Of a stretch of DNA of 64,000 nucleotides, positions 7,797-16,474 are shown piece after piece. The notes under the pieces are model-generated. The model searched no databases, was not told the DNA's origin, and worked only from the letters and a program-made list of their open reading frames with translations. The translations under genes were made by a program, and so were the position numbers. Numbering within the stretch: position 1 is the stretch's first letter; every line of letters starts with the position of its first letter. Origin of the DNA: Stenotrophomonas sp. MYb238 (GTDB lineage: Bacteria > Pseudomonadota > Gammaproteobacteria > Xanthomonadales > Xanthomonadaceae); contig NZ_WIDL01000018.1 in the NCBI RefSeq assembly GCF_009496535.1, forward strand, positions 23,847-87,846. The letters run 5' to 3'.

Positions 7797-9176
7797 TCAC
7801 CCGGGCGGCAGCACCTTGCCCGGATTGAGGATGCCGTCCGGGTCCAGCGCCTGCTTGATCGCGCGCATCGCCGCCAGCGTGGCGGGGGTGAAGGCCTGCG
7901 CCATGAAGTCGCGCTTGGCCAGGCCGATGCCGTGCTCGCCGGACAGCGTGCCGCCCAGCGCGAGCGTCAGTGCGAACACTTCCGGCAACGCGGCATGCGC
8001 GCGCGCGTTCTCGCCGGCGTCGTCGGGGTGGTAGAGGATGTTGACGTGCAGGTTGCCGTTGCCGGCATGGCCGAAGGTGACGATGGGCAGCGCGAAGCGC
8101 GCCGACAGCGCCTGCACGCCGGCCACCAGGTCGGGAATGCGCGAGACCGGCACCACCACGTCCTCATTGATCTTGCCCGGCGCGATGCTCTTCAGCGCCG
8201 GCGACAAGGCGCGCCGCGCCGCCCACAGCTGCTCGCGCGCGCTGCCGTCCATCGCCACGTCCAGCGCCAGCAGGCCGTCGCCCTCGGCGGCCTGGGCCAG
8301 CGCATGCAGCACGTTGGGCAGAGTGTCGTCGTCGCCATCGGCGTCGATCAGCAGCATCGCCCCGGCTTCGGGCACCTGCGCGCCATTGCGGCGCAGCAGC
8401 TCCAGGCTGCGCGCGTCCATGAATTCCAGCGTGGTCGGCGTGGCCGGCTGCGTCATCACCCGCGACACCGCGGCCGCGGCGCTCTCCGCGTCGCGGTACA
8501 GCACGCGCAGCCCGGCCTGCGCGCGCGGGCGCGGCGCGAGTTTCAACGTGGCCTCGACGATCAGCGCCAGCGTGCCCTCGCTGCCGACGATCAGGTGGGT
8601 GAGGTCGTAGCCGGTGGCGTCCTTGGTCCATGGGCCGCCGCATTCGATGATCTCGCCGGCGCCGGTCACCGCCACCAGCCCGAGCACGTTGTCGCGGGTG
8701 GTGCCGTACTTCACCGCGCGCGGGCCGCCGGCGTTGGTGGCCAGGTTGCCGCCGATGCTGCAGATCTCGAAGCTGGACGGGTCCGGCGGCCAGAACAGGC
8801 CGTGCGGCTGCAGCGCCTGCTGCAGGTCGCCGTTGAGCACGCCCGGTTCGACCACCGCGCAGCGGTCGCCGGGGCGCAGCGCGAGGATGCGGTCCATGCG
8901 CGCGAACGACAGCACGATGCCGCCGGCGGTGGGCACCGCCGCGCCGGTGGTGCCGGTGCCGGCGCCGCGCCCGACCAGCGCCACCCCATGCGCGCGGCAC
9001 GCCCGCACGATGGCCTGCACCTGCCCGCGGTTTTCCGGCAGTGCCACGCCCAGCGGCAACGCGTGCCGCCAGGAGTTGTCCTGCGCGTGCGCGGCCAATG
9101 CGGCGGCGTCGGTGCGCCAGTGCGTGCCCAGCAGGTCGGAAAGCGTCTGGTCGAAAGCGGCGGGCAGGGACGTCAT
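7797..9176 (-). CDS. FAD-linked oxidase (D-2-hydroxyacid dehydrogenase, GlcD/lactate dehydrogenase family)
   Basis: The 459-residue flavoprotein has an N-terminal PCMH-type FAD-binding domain with VGRGAGTGTTGAAVPTAGG near residues 65-85 and GGNLATNAGGPRAVKYGTTR. The C-terminal FAD-oxidase domain ends GEHGIGLAKRDFM...LDPDGILNPGKV. The family oxidises D-lactate, glycolate or D-2-hydroxyglutarate; the exact acid cannot be told from sequence. The ATG overlaps the stop of the upstream DUF457 gene by three bases, so it is translated as part of a minus-strand operon. Confidence 0.9.
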   Translation of the reverse strand: MTSLPAAFDQTLSDLLGTHWRTDAAALAAHAQDNSWRHALPLGVALPENRGQVQAIVRACRAHGVALVGRGAGTGTTGAAVPTAGGIVLSFARMDRILALRPGDRCAVVEPGVLNGDLQQALQPHGLFWPPDPSSFEICSIGGNLATNAGGPRAVKYGTTRDNVLGLVAVTGAGEIIECGGPWTKDATGYDLTHLIVGSEGTLALIVEATLKLAPRPRAQAGLRVLYRDAESAAAAVSRVMTQPATPTTLEFMDARSLELLRRNGAQVPEAGAMLLIDADGDDDTLPNVLHALAQAAEGDGLLALDVAMDGSAREQLWAARRALSPALKSIAPGKINEDVVVPVSRIPDLVAGVQALSARFALPIVTFGHAGNGNLHVNILYHPDDAGENARAHAALPEVFALTLALGGTLSGEHGIGLAKRDFMAQAFTPATLAAMRAIKQALDPDGILNPGKVLPPG

Positions 9177-9715
9177 GGGATGCGGGAACCGGCAGGGGAA
9201 CGGTATTGGATCAGGCGCCAGCCCAGCACAGCCAGCGCCAGCGGCAGCCACACCCAGCGCAGCTCGGACAGCACGGTCTGCAGGCCGCGCACGCTGAAGA
9301 AGGCGTTGGCGAAGGGCGAAACGCGGATCGGCCGCCACGGCGCGAACAGGCGCGCGTCGCTCCACGGCCACCACAGCGCCACGCCGAGGCCGCCGGAGGT
9401 AAGGGCGTCGAGCAGCGGATGCGAGAGCGCGCAGGCGAAGACGAAGGCCAGCGCCTGCAGTCTTCCCGCGTGCAGCGGCCGGTGCAGCAGCAGGGCCAGT
9501 ACCGCCAGCAGGCCGGCGAACAGCAGCGAATGGCTGGCGCCGCGATGGCCGAAGGCATCGGCGTAGGGAACATGCAGGGCGAAGGCCAGCACGTCGGCGT
9601 CGGGCAGCATCGCGGCGGCGACGCCGGCGCCGAGCAGGCGCGCGGAGACGCGCCCGCGTTCGCTGGCGCACCACAGCGCCAGCGGGACGGCGGCGTGGGT
9701 GAAGACGCTGGGCAT
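9173..9715 (-). CDS. Metal-dependent hydrolase, YdjM/DUF457 family membrane protein
   Basis: This 180-residue membrane protein begins [14 protein letters not shown] and carries the conserved motif LPDADVLAF, then GHRGASHSLLF and SHPLLDALTSGG. These Asp/His motifs mark the LexA-regulated inner-membrane hydrolase family (YdjM-like, PF04307), whose substrate is unknown. About four hydrophobic segments are visible. It overlaps yraN upstream (ATGA) and the FAD oxidase downstream (ATGA). Confidence 0.87.
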   Translation of the reverse strand: MPSVFTHAAVPLALWCASERGRVSARLLGAGVAAAMLPDADVLAFALHVPYADAFGHRGASHSLLFAGLLAVLALLLHRPLHAGRLQALAFVFACALSHPLLDALTSGGLGVALWWPWSDARLFAPWRPIRVSPFANAFFSVRGLQTVLSELRWVWLPLALAVLGWRLIQYRSPAGSRIP

Positions 9716-10089
9716 CAGCAGTCGTCGGCGCGGAAGGCGTCGCGCAGCCAGCGCAGCCGCGGCGGTTCGCCGCTGGCCTCGACCACGTCGAAACGGCAGG
9801 GCGCCTGCGCCTGGGCGGGATGGGCGGAAAGATAGAGCTGCGCGGCCAGCAGCAGGCGGCGGCGCTTGCCGGCATCGACCGAGGCGGCGCCGCCGCCGAA
9901 CGCGCCGCTGCGGCGGTAGCGCACTTCCACGAAGACGACGCTGCCGGCGGCCGGGTCGAACATCACCAGGTCGAGTTCGCCGCCGCGGTAGCGCACGTTG
10001 CCGGCGAGCCAGCGCAGGCCGGCGTCTTCCAGGTGGCGGCGCGCGGCGGCTTCCACCGCCGCGCCGCGTGCGGCCTTGTCAGCGGCCAT
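9715..10089 (-). CDS. yraN: YraN family (UPF0102) nuclease-like protein
   Basis: The 124-residue protein has the restriction-endonuclease-like core of the family: [10 protein letters not shown], then [22 protein letters not shown], and [13 protein letters not shown]. The D...ExR/K arrangement suggests a nuclease fold, but the biological role is not established. It follows lpoA with an 11-base overlap, the usual genetic neighbourhood of yraN. Confidence 0.93.
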   Translation of the reverse strand: MAADKAARGAAVEAAARRHLEDAGLRWLAGNVRYRGGELDLVMFDPAAGSVVFVEVRYRRSGAFGGGAASVDAGKRRRLLLAAQLYLSAHPAQAQAPCRFDVVEASGEPPRLRWLRDAFRADDC

Positions 10090-11806
10090 CACCGATCGGC
10101 ACCGGCTGGCCACCGCTGAAGGTGGACCACGCCGGCGTGCGCAGCACGTTGCCGAAGCCGTCCAGGTGCAGGGTGCCGGTGGCGCCGGCCAGGCCGCCCT
10201 GGGCGCTGTTGGCCAGCTTTTCCAGGTAGGCGGTGATCTTCCAGGCGTCGAAGCCGAAGGCGAACAGGCGTGCGGCCGCGCCGCGCGCGGTCGGCAGGGT
10301 CGCGGACAGTTCGCTGGCCGCCGGCAGGCCCGGCGCGCCGCGCACGGTCCAGGCCTCGCTCGGGAAGGCGATGCCGTCCAGCGCCATGTCCTCGTCGGCC
10401 TTGCCGGTGCCCGACACCAGCTGCGAGGTGCCCACGCGCGTGGCGCCGCCCATGCCCGCCAGCGCCAGCTGCGGCGCCAGCACGCGCGCCTGCGACCCCT
10501 TGACCGCCAGGAACACCGCATCGACCGGGCCGGCCTGGCGCAGGCGTGCGCTCACGTCGCCCGGCGCGTCGGCGACGCCGAGGCTGGCGGCGACCTTGCC
10601 GCCGCGTTCGGCGAAACGCTCGCGGAAGGCGGCGGTGGCGCGGCGGCCGTTGTCGTCGTTGCTGCCGATCACCAGCACGTTGCCGCGCTCGCGCGCCAGC
10701 AGGTATTCGGCGGCCATGATGCCGTCGTCTTCCGGCGCCAGCGAAAAGCCGGCGCTGCCGGCCGGCGGGGTGTCCTTGCCACGGTTGAGCGCCAGCAGCG
10801 GCACCTGCAGCTGCTGGCGGCCGAACAGGGCGTCGACCTCGTCACGGCCGAGCGGCCCGACCACGAAATCGGCACCGCCGGCCACGGCCTTGTCGTAGGC
10901 GGCGATGGCGCCGGCCGGGGTGCCGCGGGTATCGATGAAATCGACCTGCGGGCGGCGGCGGTATTCGGCGTAGTAGCCGGCGAGCAGGCCGTCGCGCACC
11001 GGCGCGGCGGCGGTGGCCAGGTTGCCGGACAGGGGCAGCAGCACCGCCATCTTCACCGGCGGCCGGTAACCGTCGGCTTCGGCCGGCGGCCGCTTGCCGG
11101 TATCCAGCTGCCAGGCGGCGTCGCGGTCGAACGGACGCGGCAGCGGCAGGCCGCGGCCGATCAGGGCGCGGCCTGCGTGGTTGTAGAGCGGGTCGCCGGC
11201 CGGCAGCGCGGCGCTGCGGCTGGCGAGGGTGGCGTCGTCCAGCCCGGCCAGCAGCCGGGTGATGGCGCGCTGGTTGTCGCTGCGGGCGCTGCCGGCCAGC
11301 AGCACGCCGGCGCGGGCGCGGGCGCCCGCCGCGGCGAAGGCGTCGCCGCCGGCTTCCAGCGCCTGGCCGCGGGCCAGGTGCCAGCGCGCCTGCTGGGCGG
11401 CGGGCAGCAGGTCCGGCTGCAGCGTGCCCAGGGCCTGCAGCACGGCGGCCGGCTGTTTGTCGGCCAGCGCCAGTTCCGCGGCCAGCAGCGCATGGCGCTG
11501 GCGGCTGGCGCCGGCGAGCTGGCGCACCTGCACCTGCGGCAGCAGCATGCGCGCGCGCGCATCGTCGCCGGCCTCGTGCCAGGCGAAGGCGGCATCGGCC
11601 AGCAACTGTGACTTGGCCGCGCCGCGCGCCAGCGCGGCTTCGGCTTCCAGCTGCTGCGCGGCTTCGCGCGGCTTGCCCTGCTCGAGCAGGGCGATGGCGG
11701 CCTGCTGTCCGGGCGAGGCGGTCGGCGCCACGCCGGTGGTGGCGCAGCCGGCGAACAGCAGGAACGACAGGGACAGGACGGTGATCCGTGCGGCAGGCTT
11801 GTTCAT
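10079..11806 (-). CDS. lpoA: Penicillin-binding protein activator LpoA (LppC lipoprotein)
   Basis: LpoA is an outer-membrane lipoprotein that reaches through the periplasm to activate PBP1a. The 575-residue protein starts [10 protein letters not shown] and has a lipobox (SFLLFAGC, Cys at about residue 20). An N-terminal TPR-like region follows, then a periplasmic-binding-protein-like domain from about residue 245 ([24 protein letters not shown]). The ATG at 11806 gives a proper signal peptide; earlier starts would put Arg-rich sequence before it. It is divergent from rsmI, the usual arrangement. Confidence 0.92.
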   Translation of the reverse strand: MNKPAARITVLSLSFLLFAGCATTGVAPTASPGQQAAIALLEQGKPREAAQQLEAEAALARGAAKSQLLADAAFAWHEAGDDARARMLLPQVQVRQLAGASRQRHALLAAELALADKQPAAVLQALGTLQPDLLPAAQQARWHLARGQALEAGGDAFAAAGARARAGVLLAGSARSDNQRAITRLLAGLDDATLASRSAALPAGDPLYNHAGRALIGRGLPLPRPFDRDAAWQLDTGKRPPAEADGYRPPVKMAVLLPLSGNLATAAAPVRDGLLAGYYAEYRRRPQVDFIDTRGTPAGAIAAYDKAVAGGADFVVGPLGRDEVDALFGRQQLQVPLLALNRGKDTPPAGSAGFSLAPEDDGIMAAEYLLARERGNVLVIGSNDDNGRRATAAFRERFAERGGKVAASLGVADAPGDVSARLRQAGPVDAVFLAVKGSQARVLAPQLALAGMGGATRVGTSQLVSGTGKADEDMALDGIAFPSEAWTVRGAPGLPAASELSATLPTARGAAARLFAFGFDAWKITAYLEKLANSAQGGLAGATGTLHLDGFGNVLRTPAWSTFSGGQPVPIGDGR

Positions 11807-11872
11807 TCGGGATCCGTTCAACGGCATGCGGCGGCGCCGGGTGGGGGACACGGTAGGATTCTAACCTTGCCC

Positions 11873-12712
11873 ATGGAAAAGCCGATGATGCCCGCTGCCC
11901 CCGCCACCCTGTACGTCGTCGCCACGCCGATCGGCAACCTGGCCGACCTGAGCCCGCGCGCGCAGGAGGTGCTGCGCTCGGTGGCGGCGATCTGCGCCGA
12001 GGACACGCGCCACACCGGGCAGCTGCTGTCGCATTTCGGCATCGGCAAGCCGCTGGTGGCGCTGCACGACCACAACGAGGAGGCGATGGCGCAGCGCGTG
12101 GTGGCGCGGCTGCTGGGCGGCGAGTCGATGGCGGTGGTGAGCGATGCCGGCACGCCGCTGGTCAGCGACCCCGGCTTCCGGCTGGTGCGCGCCGCGCGCG
12201 CGGCGGGGGTGAAGGTGAGCCCGGTGCCGGGCGCCTGCGCGGCGATCGCCGCGCTGAGCGTGGCCGGCCTGCCCAGCGACCGTTTCGTATTCGAGGGCTT
12301 CCTGCCGGCCAAGGGCGCGGCGCGGCGCGAGCGCCTGCAGCGACTGGCCGGCGAGACCGGCACGCTGGTGTTCTACGAATCCTCGCACCGCATTGTCGAA
12401 TCGCTGGCCGACATGGCCGCCGCCTTCGGCGACGAACGCCCGGCGGTGGTCGCGCGCGAACTGACCAAGCTGTTCGAGACCGTGCTCGACGGAACGCTGG
12501 CGCAGCTGCGCGCGGCGGTCGAGGCCGACGACAACCAGCGCAAGGGCGAGTTCGTGGTGATGGTGCAGGGCGCCGGCGACGACGGGGAGGCGAAGATCGC
12601 CGAGGGCCGCCGCCTGTACGCCAGGCTCAATGAACACCTGCCGCCCTCGACCGCCGCCAAGCTGGCGGCCGAACTGAGCGGCGCGCCGCGCAAGGCGCTG
12701 TACGGCGGTTGA
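11873..12712 (+). CDS. rsmI: 16S rRNA (cytidine1402-2'-O)-methyltransferase RsmI
   Basis: RsmI methylates the ribose of C1402 in the decoding centre of 16S rRNA using SAM. The protein shows LYVVATPIGNLADLSPRA, CAEDTRHTGQLL, SDAGTPLVSDPG and VPGACAAIAAL, all characteristic of this tetrapyrrole-methylase-fold family. I use the ATG at 11873 (279 residues); a start at 11888 is possible. It is divergent from lpoA and followed by rnpB, as in E. coli, where yraL (rsmI) adjoins yraM (lpoA). Confidence 0.95.
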   Translation: MEKPMMPAAPATLYVVATPIGNLADLSPRAQEVLRSVAAICAEDTRHTGQLLSHFGIGKPLVALHDHNEEAMAQRVVARLLGGESMAVVSDAGTPLVSDPGFRLVRAARAAGVKVSPVPGACAAIAALSVAGLPSDRFVFEGFLPAKGAARRERLQRLAGETGTLVFYESSHRIVESLADMAAAFGDERPAVVARELTKLFETVLDGTLAQLRAAVEADDNQRKGEFVVMVQGAGDDGEAKIAEGRRLYARLNEHLPPSTAAKLAAELSGAPRKALYGG

Positions 12713-12744
12713 GGCCAGGCCGCGAAACATGGGGGGCAACTCAG

Positions 12745-12930
12745 GTGAAGAGCCCCTTCTATCTATTAAAGGCGCGCGGCGACAGCCGCAGGGGGGAGGG
12801 CGGCCTGCCTGCGCGGCATTGCCGCGCAGCGCAACCGAACGCCCGGCGTTGCTGCGCCGGGCCGGGGAGGGCGAGGCAGAAGCCGGAGCCTGAAGTTCGC
12901 GCAGCAAACTTTGGGACCAGTACCCGCAAG
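12745..12930 (-). repeat. Dispersed repeat copy A, upstream of rnpB
   Basis: Read on the minus strand, this segment matches two blocks of the region after secA. The block CGGGCGTTCGGTTGCGCTGC...GCAGGCAGGCCGCCCTCCC corresponds to 37165-37230, and GCGCGCCTTTAATAG...GGGGCTCTTCACC corresponds to 37288-37316. Frames within it give only short Arg-rich peptides. I found no gene here; the rest of the rsmI-rnpB gap is the rnpB promoter. Confidence 0.65.
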
Positions 12931-12945
12931 GCGGGCGCTACCCCG

Positions 12946-12951
12946 TACAAT
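12946..12951 (+). promoter_or_regulatory. rnpB promoter, -10 box
   Basis: TACAAT lies eight bases before the predicted 5' end of RNase P RNA at 12959, the right distance for a transcription start. No convincing -35 box is seen at 17 bases upstream. Confidence 0.55.
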
Positions 12952-12958
12952 GCGCGCG

Positions 12959-13390
12959 GCGGAGTCGGCCGGACAGTCGCGTCGTTCCTTCGGGAACGAC
13001 GAGGAAAGTCCGGGCTCCACAGGGCAAGGTGCCAGGTAACGCCTGGGCGGCGCGAGCCGACGGAAAGTGCAACAGAAAGATACCGCCTAAGTTCCTCGTC
13101 ACCCCATTGCGGCCCATGGATGGCCGCTGGCGATGCGAAGCATCGCCCAAGTCTTCTGGACAGGCCGCAATGGGGTGGCGAGGGACCGGTAAGGGTGAAA
13201 TGGTGCGGTAAGAGCGCACCGCGAGTCCGGCAACGGACCGGCACGGCAAACCCCACCTGGAGCAAGACCAAATAGGGACCTAATGGCGTGGCCCGCGTCG
13301 GGTCCGGGTAGGTTGCTCGAGCGCCACGGCGACGTGGCGCCTAGAAGAATGACTGTCCACGACAGAACCCGGCTTACAGGCCGGCTCCGC
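12959..13390 (+). ncRNA. rnpB: RNase P RNA, bacterial type A
   Basis: The catalytic RNA that trims tRNA 5' leaders. The ends pair as helix P1 (GCGGAGTCGGCC with GGCCGGCTCCGC). Conserved cores are present: GAGGAAAGTCCGGGCTCC with ACAG, GGTAACGCCTGGG, GGTAAGGGTGAAA, GGTAAGAGCGCACC, AAACCCCACCTGGAGCAAGA and ACAGAACCCGGCTTA. Helix P12 is long: 13100-13114 pairs perfectly with 13163-13177, and a second hairpin GGCGATGC-GAA-GCATCGCC sits inside it at 13129-13147. The type A assignment follows from the overall pattern of the proteobacterial RNA. Confidence 0.96.
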
Positions 13391-13391
13391 C

Positions 13392-13420
13392 GCTTTTCCC
13401 GCCTGCTGGGCGGGAAAAGC
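13392..13420 (+). terminator. Hairpin after rnpB
   Basis: GCTTTTCCCGCC pairs perfectly with GGCGGGAAAAGC over 12 bases, starting two bases after the RNase P RNA end. It probably terminates rnpB or marks its processing site. There is no long T-tract beyond the T4 inside the stem. Confidence 0.6.
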
Positions 13421-13460
13421 CCCATTGTTTTGTACCGCTGAGGCGGTACAAAACAATGGG
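13421..13460. terminator. Second, 18-bp perfect hairpin after rnpB
   Basis: CCCATTGTTTTGTACCGC pairs with GCGGTACAAAACAATGGG around a TGAG loop. It is AT-richer than its surroundings and directly follows the first hairpin. It could be a tandem terminator or a mobile palindrome. Its first bases (CCCATTG) echo the CCCCATTGCGG of the rnpB P12 helix. Confidence 0.55.
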
Positions 13461-13484
13461 CCCCGGGCCTCTTGCCTTCCACAA

Positions 13485-13542
13485 CCCCGCGCCTGTCGGC
13501 GCGCCCCCTTTACTAAAGGGGGCTGTTCTCCAGATGGATGGC
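13485..13542 (+). repeat. Dispersed repeat copy B, downstream of rnpB
   Basis: CCCCGCGCCTGTCGGCGCGC followed by CCCCTTTACTAAAGGGGGCT resembles 37001-37040 after secA (CCGCGCCTTCGGCGCGC then CCCCTTACCAAGGGGGCTC). The inverse copy A lies on the other side of rnpB. The remaining ~75 bases before the MFS gene show nothing recognisable. Confidence 0.6.
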
Positions 13543-13616
13543 TTGGCTCGCTTCGCGTCGCGCTTTGGGATGGGGTGGCGCTGCGCGTGTTTGCCGTAAT
13601 TCTCAGGCCGTACTTC

Positions 13617-14855
13617 TCAGGGTGCCTGTTTTTCTGCGTTGTCCTGTGCGGTGCTCGAAACGGCTGATGCGGCTGTCGATGTCTCCTTGCGCCTGCTTCC
13701 GGACAGCAGCGGCAGGACCAGCAGATTGGTGGCGGCGCCCACCGCCCAGACCAGGCCGGGCCAAAGGCCTTGGCCTAGGGCATAGAGGGTGGTCACCAGC
13801 AACGGGCCGGCGATGCCGATCAGGCTGGTGATGCTGGTCAGCGTTCCCTGCAGTTCGCCTTGCTGGTGGGCGTCGATCCGGCGCGTGAGCATCGACTGCA
13901 GGGCCGGGGCGGCCAGGCCGCCGGCGGCGAACAGCGGCAGCAGCAGGAACGGTACCCAGCCGGACAGGGCGATGGACAGCAGCGCCAGTCCCAGCGAATC
14001 GCCGGCCAGGCCCAGCAGCAGCGCGCGGCGTTCGCCCAGGCGCGACACCAGCGGGGCGATGGCGAAGGCCTGGGTCAGGGCGTGGCACAGGCCATAGCCG
14101 GCCAGCGACAGGCCGCCGATCCACATGCTCCAGCCGAAGCGCTCCTGGCCGTAGAGGATCCACAGCGTTGCCGGCCATTGCCCGACGAGGGTGACGATGG
14201 CGTACACCGCCACCAGCGGCAGCAGGCCGGCCTTGCCGTGCAGCCGGTGCAGGGCGGCGAAGGCGTTCAGGCTGACCCTGCGGCGCTCGTCGCGCCGCGC
14301 CGGGCGCGATTCGGGAAGCAGGCGCCAGGCCAGCAGCAGGTTGAGGCCATTGAGCAGCGCGGCCAGCATGAATGGCGCGCGCAGTAGCCATTCGCCGAGC
14401 AGGCCGCCCAGCACCGGGCCGGCGATGAAGCCGATGCCGATCGCCGCGCCCATCTGCCCGAAACGGGCGGCACGCTGGTCCTCGGGCGTGATGTCGGTGA
14501 GGTAGGCCGCGGCCACCGCCATGTTGGCGCCGGTGACGCCGGCCAGCGCGCGGCCCAGGTACAGCCAGGGCAGGGTCGGGGCGAACGCCATCAGCAGGTA
14601 GTCCAGCGCCGCGCCCGCGAGCGAGACAAGCAGCACGCGGCGGCGCCCGAGGCGGTCACTCAGCGCGCCCAGCACGGGGGCGCACAGGAACTGCATCAGC
14701 GCGTACACCGACAGCAGGGCGCCGTAGTGGAAGCTGTTGGCGGCGCGGTCGCCGGTCAGGCTCTGCAGCAGCCCCGGCAGGATCGGCATGATCAGGCCGA
14801 AGCCGATGGTGTCGATCAGCAGGATCGCGAGCAGGACGAACAACGGTTTGCGCAT
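13617..14855 (-). CDS. MFS drug exporter, TCR/Tet family
   Basis: A 412-residue inner-membrane protein with about twelve hydrophobic segments. It shows the TetA-class motifs IDTIGFGLIMPILPGLL in helix 1, GALSDRLGRRRVLLVSL in the loop between helices 2 and 3 (motif A), and GANMAVAAAYLTDITPEDQRAARFG. The family exports tetracycline-like drugs by proton antiport, but chromosomal members often have unknown substrates. It stands alone, without a divergent tetR-type repressor. The last ~30 residues are polar. Confidence 0.88.
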   Translation of the reverse strand: MRKPLFVLLAILLIDTIGFGLIMPILPGLLQSLTGDRAANSFHYGALLSVYALMQFLCAPVLGALSDRLGRRRVLLVSLAGAALDYLLMAFAPTLPWLYLGRALAGVTGANMAVAAAYLTDITPEDQRAARFGQMGAAIGIGFIAGPVLGGLLGEWLLRAPFMLAALLNGLNLLLAWRLLPESRPARRDERRRVSLNAFAALHRLHGKAGLLPLVAVYAIVTLVGQWPATLWILYGQERFGWSMWIGGLSLAGYGLCHALTQAFAIAPLVSRLGERRALLLGLAGDSLGLALLSIALSGWVPFLLLPLFAAGGLAAPALQSMLTRRIDAHQQGELQGTLTSITSLIGIAGPLLVTTLYALGQGLWPGLVWAVGAATNLLVLPLLSGSRRKETSTAASAVSSTAQDNAEKQAP

Positions 14856-14939
14856 GGCCTGCCCTGGCTTCCCTGTCGGCGGCGGAGAGGGGCGGATTCT
14901 TCCACAGACCGGCCCCGTCCTCGACCGGCGCCCTGCGCG

Positions 14940-15698
14940 TCAGACGTCCACGCGGCTCTGCCCCAGGAAAACGCCCTGCGGGCCGAAACGGCGTTCGGCG
15001 ATGAAGCCGCGGCCGTCGTGGCCGATCGCCACCAGGGTGCTGGCGCGGGTGCCGTAGTCCTCGCCGCGGATGAAGGCGGCCGACAGATGACGTTCCAGCG
15101 GCAGCGCGATGCCGGTTGCCGGCAGGTCGGCGTCGGCCGGTCGCCAATCGTCGGCCAGGGCCGTCCACAGGCCGTCGAGTGGCGGGTCGTCCTGCGCCAG
15201 CCAGCCTTCCAGTGCCGCCATCAGCCGCCGCGTCTTCGGCCACGGCGCATCGAGGGCGCCGTTGGACATGCCGTGCACGCCCGGTAGCAGCGCCTGCCGC
15301 GCAAGGGGGCGATTGCCCAGGTAATGGCAGCCGTCGGCATCGGCCAGCAGCAGGTTGAACGGCGCGTAGTCGCCGGCAGCGGCGGCCAACCGGTCGATCC
15401 GTTCCGCCGCGGAGTGTCCGGCGCCGGCCAGGTAGTCCGCGACCAGGGCGCCGCGCGAAGGGCCGCCGCTGGCGGCGGTGGGGTCGCGCACGTTGGTGAC
15501 CACCGCGGCGCGTCCCTGGCCGTCGATCCCCATCCAGGTGCCGCCGGACCGCAGGTCGCGGCCGGCGATCACGCCGTCCTGCGGCGCGGACCAGCGGCCC
15601 AGCGCGGCGGTGGGGCGGGCGTGGAACTCGTCGCGGTTTCCCGCCATGAACAGGCGCCAGCGGGGGTGGGATTTCCAGGCGAGAGCGACCAGGCACAT
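14940..15698 (-). CDS. NRDE family protein (TANGO2-like)
   Basis: The 252-residue protein starts MCLVALAWKSHPRW and has the name-giving motif MAGNRDEFHARPTAALG, followed by GGTWMGIDGQGRAAVVTNVRD. The N-terminal Cys2 and the NRDE block define the family, related to eukaryotic TANGO2; the proposed role in haem or lipid handling is not settled. It is a single gene separated from mraZ by 329 bases. Confidence 0.9.
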   Translation of the reverse strand: MCLVALAWKSHPRWRLFMAGNRDEFHARPTAALGRWSAPQDGVIAGRDLRSGGTWMGIDGQGRAAVVTNVRDPTAASGGPSRGALVADYLAGAGHSAAERIDRLAAAAGDYAPFNLLLADADGCHYLGNRPLARQALLPGVHGMSNGALDAPWPKTRRLMAALEGWLAQDDPPLDGLWTALADDWRPADADLPATGIALPLERHLSAAFIRGEDYGTRASTLVAIGHDGRGFIAERRFGPQGVFLGQSRVDV

Positions 15699-15793
15699 GC
15701 CGCCAGTGTGCCTTTCCGCGCGCCCGTCGGCGATGGACGCCTGAATGGCGGTCGAGCGGGAGCGGCGTTTTCACGCGCCCTCTACACGACTGA

Positions 15794-15842
15794 ATTTCAT
15801 TGAAATCTCAAAATTTGAGACGAAACAGCAACTTGTGGATAA
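15794..15842. promoter_or_regulatory. Two AT-rich palindromes and a DnaA box upstream of mraZ
   Basis: ATTTCATTGAAAT (15794-15806) and TCTCAAAATTTGAGA (15806-15820) are adjacent palindromes in an AT-rich stretch. At 15834-15842, TGTGGATAA is the exact complement of the consensus DnaA box TTATCCACA. The palindromes look like operator sites for dimeric regulators. The rest of the 329-base gap holds the mraZ promoter and its operator array. Confidence 0.6.
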
Positions 15843-15912
15843 AGCTTGAACAAGTCTCTAAAGATCGGTGCAAGCCATTGATGTGAATGACGATTTTGCC
15901 CGCGAAAAGTTG

Positions 15913-15983
15913 TTGACAACCCTTCGCCCGCTGCTAAGGTGGTCATCCGAGGGAAAACCGGGTTTTTTGTGGTTTTCCGTGGT
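15913..15983 (+). promoter_or_regulatory. mraZ promoter with 10-bp-phased MraZ-type operator repeats
   Basis: TTGACA (15913-15918), a 16-base spacer and TAAGGT (15935-15940) form a good sigma-70 promoter with a start near 15947. From 15939 a five-base motif repeats every 10 bp: GTGGT (15939), GAGGG (15949), CGGGT (15959), GTGGT (15969), GTGGT (15979). MraZ is known to bind TGGGN-like direct repeats spaced by five bases and to repress its own operon, so this is the probable autoregulatory site. Confidence 0.75.
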
Positions 15984-16027
15984 TCAATGACCGCCCAGCG
16001 ACATCAGGCACTGACAGGTAGGACGGC

Positions 16028-16474
16028 GTGTTTCAAGGCGAGACGGCCATCACGGTTGACGACAAGGGACGCATGGCGGTGCCCACCGCCTATCGCGACC
16101 TGGTCGCGCGTGCGAGCGGCAATCGCCTGGTGCTGACCTACAACCCGTTCGAAGCCGGGTGCCTGTGGCTGTACGCCGAGAAGGAATGGGAGCGGGTGCG
16201 CGAGGACGTGATGGCCAAGCCCAACACCCAGCGCGTGGTGCGCACCCTGCAGCAGAAACTCGTCGGCTCGGCCGCCCACCTGGAACTGGATGGCAACGGC
16301 CGCATCAGCCTGCCGTCCAGCCACCGCAACGCGGTCGGCATCGAGAAGAAGGCGGTGCTGATGGGCATGGGCGACAAGTTCGAACTATGGAGCGAGCAAG
16401 CGCATCGCGCACTGATCCAGCAGACGTTGTCTGACGAGGATCTGGGCGATGGGCTGCTCGATCTGAAGTTGTGA
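16028..16474 (+). CDS. mraZ: Transcriptional regulator MraZ
   Basis: The first gene of the division/cell-wall cluster, a ring-forming AbrB-like DNA-binding protein that autoregulates the operon. The 148-residue protein starts with GTG ([23 protein letters not shown]) and has the second AbrB half [29 protein letters not shown] before the GTG supports the start. The stop overlaps the GTG of rsmH (GTGA). Confidence 0.96.
   Translation: MFQGETAITVDDKGRMAVPTAYRDLVARASGNRLVLTYNPFEAGCLWLYAEKEWERVREDVMAKPNTQRVVRTLQQKLVGSAAHLELDGNGRISLPSSHRNAVGIEKKAVLMGMGDKFELWSEQAHRALIQQTLSDEDLGDGLLDLKL

Noticed and set aside
12709-13275. Open frames across the rnpB region on both strands
   Set aside because: They lie in the RNase P RNA gene and its flanking repeats; the conserved RNA core explains the sequence.
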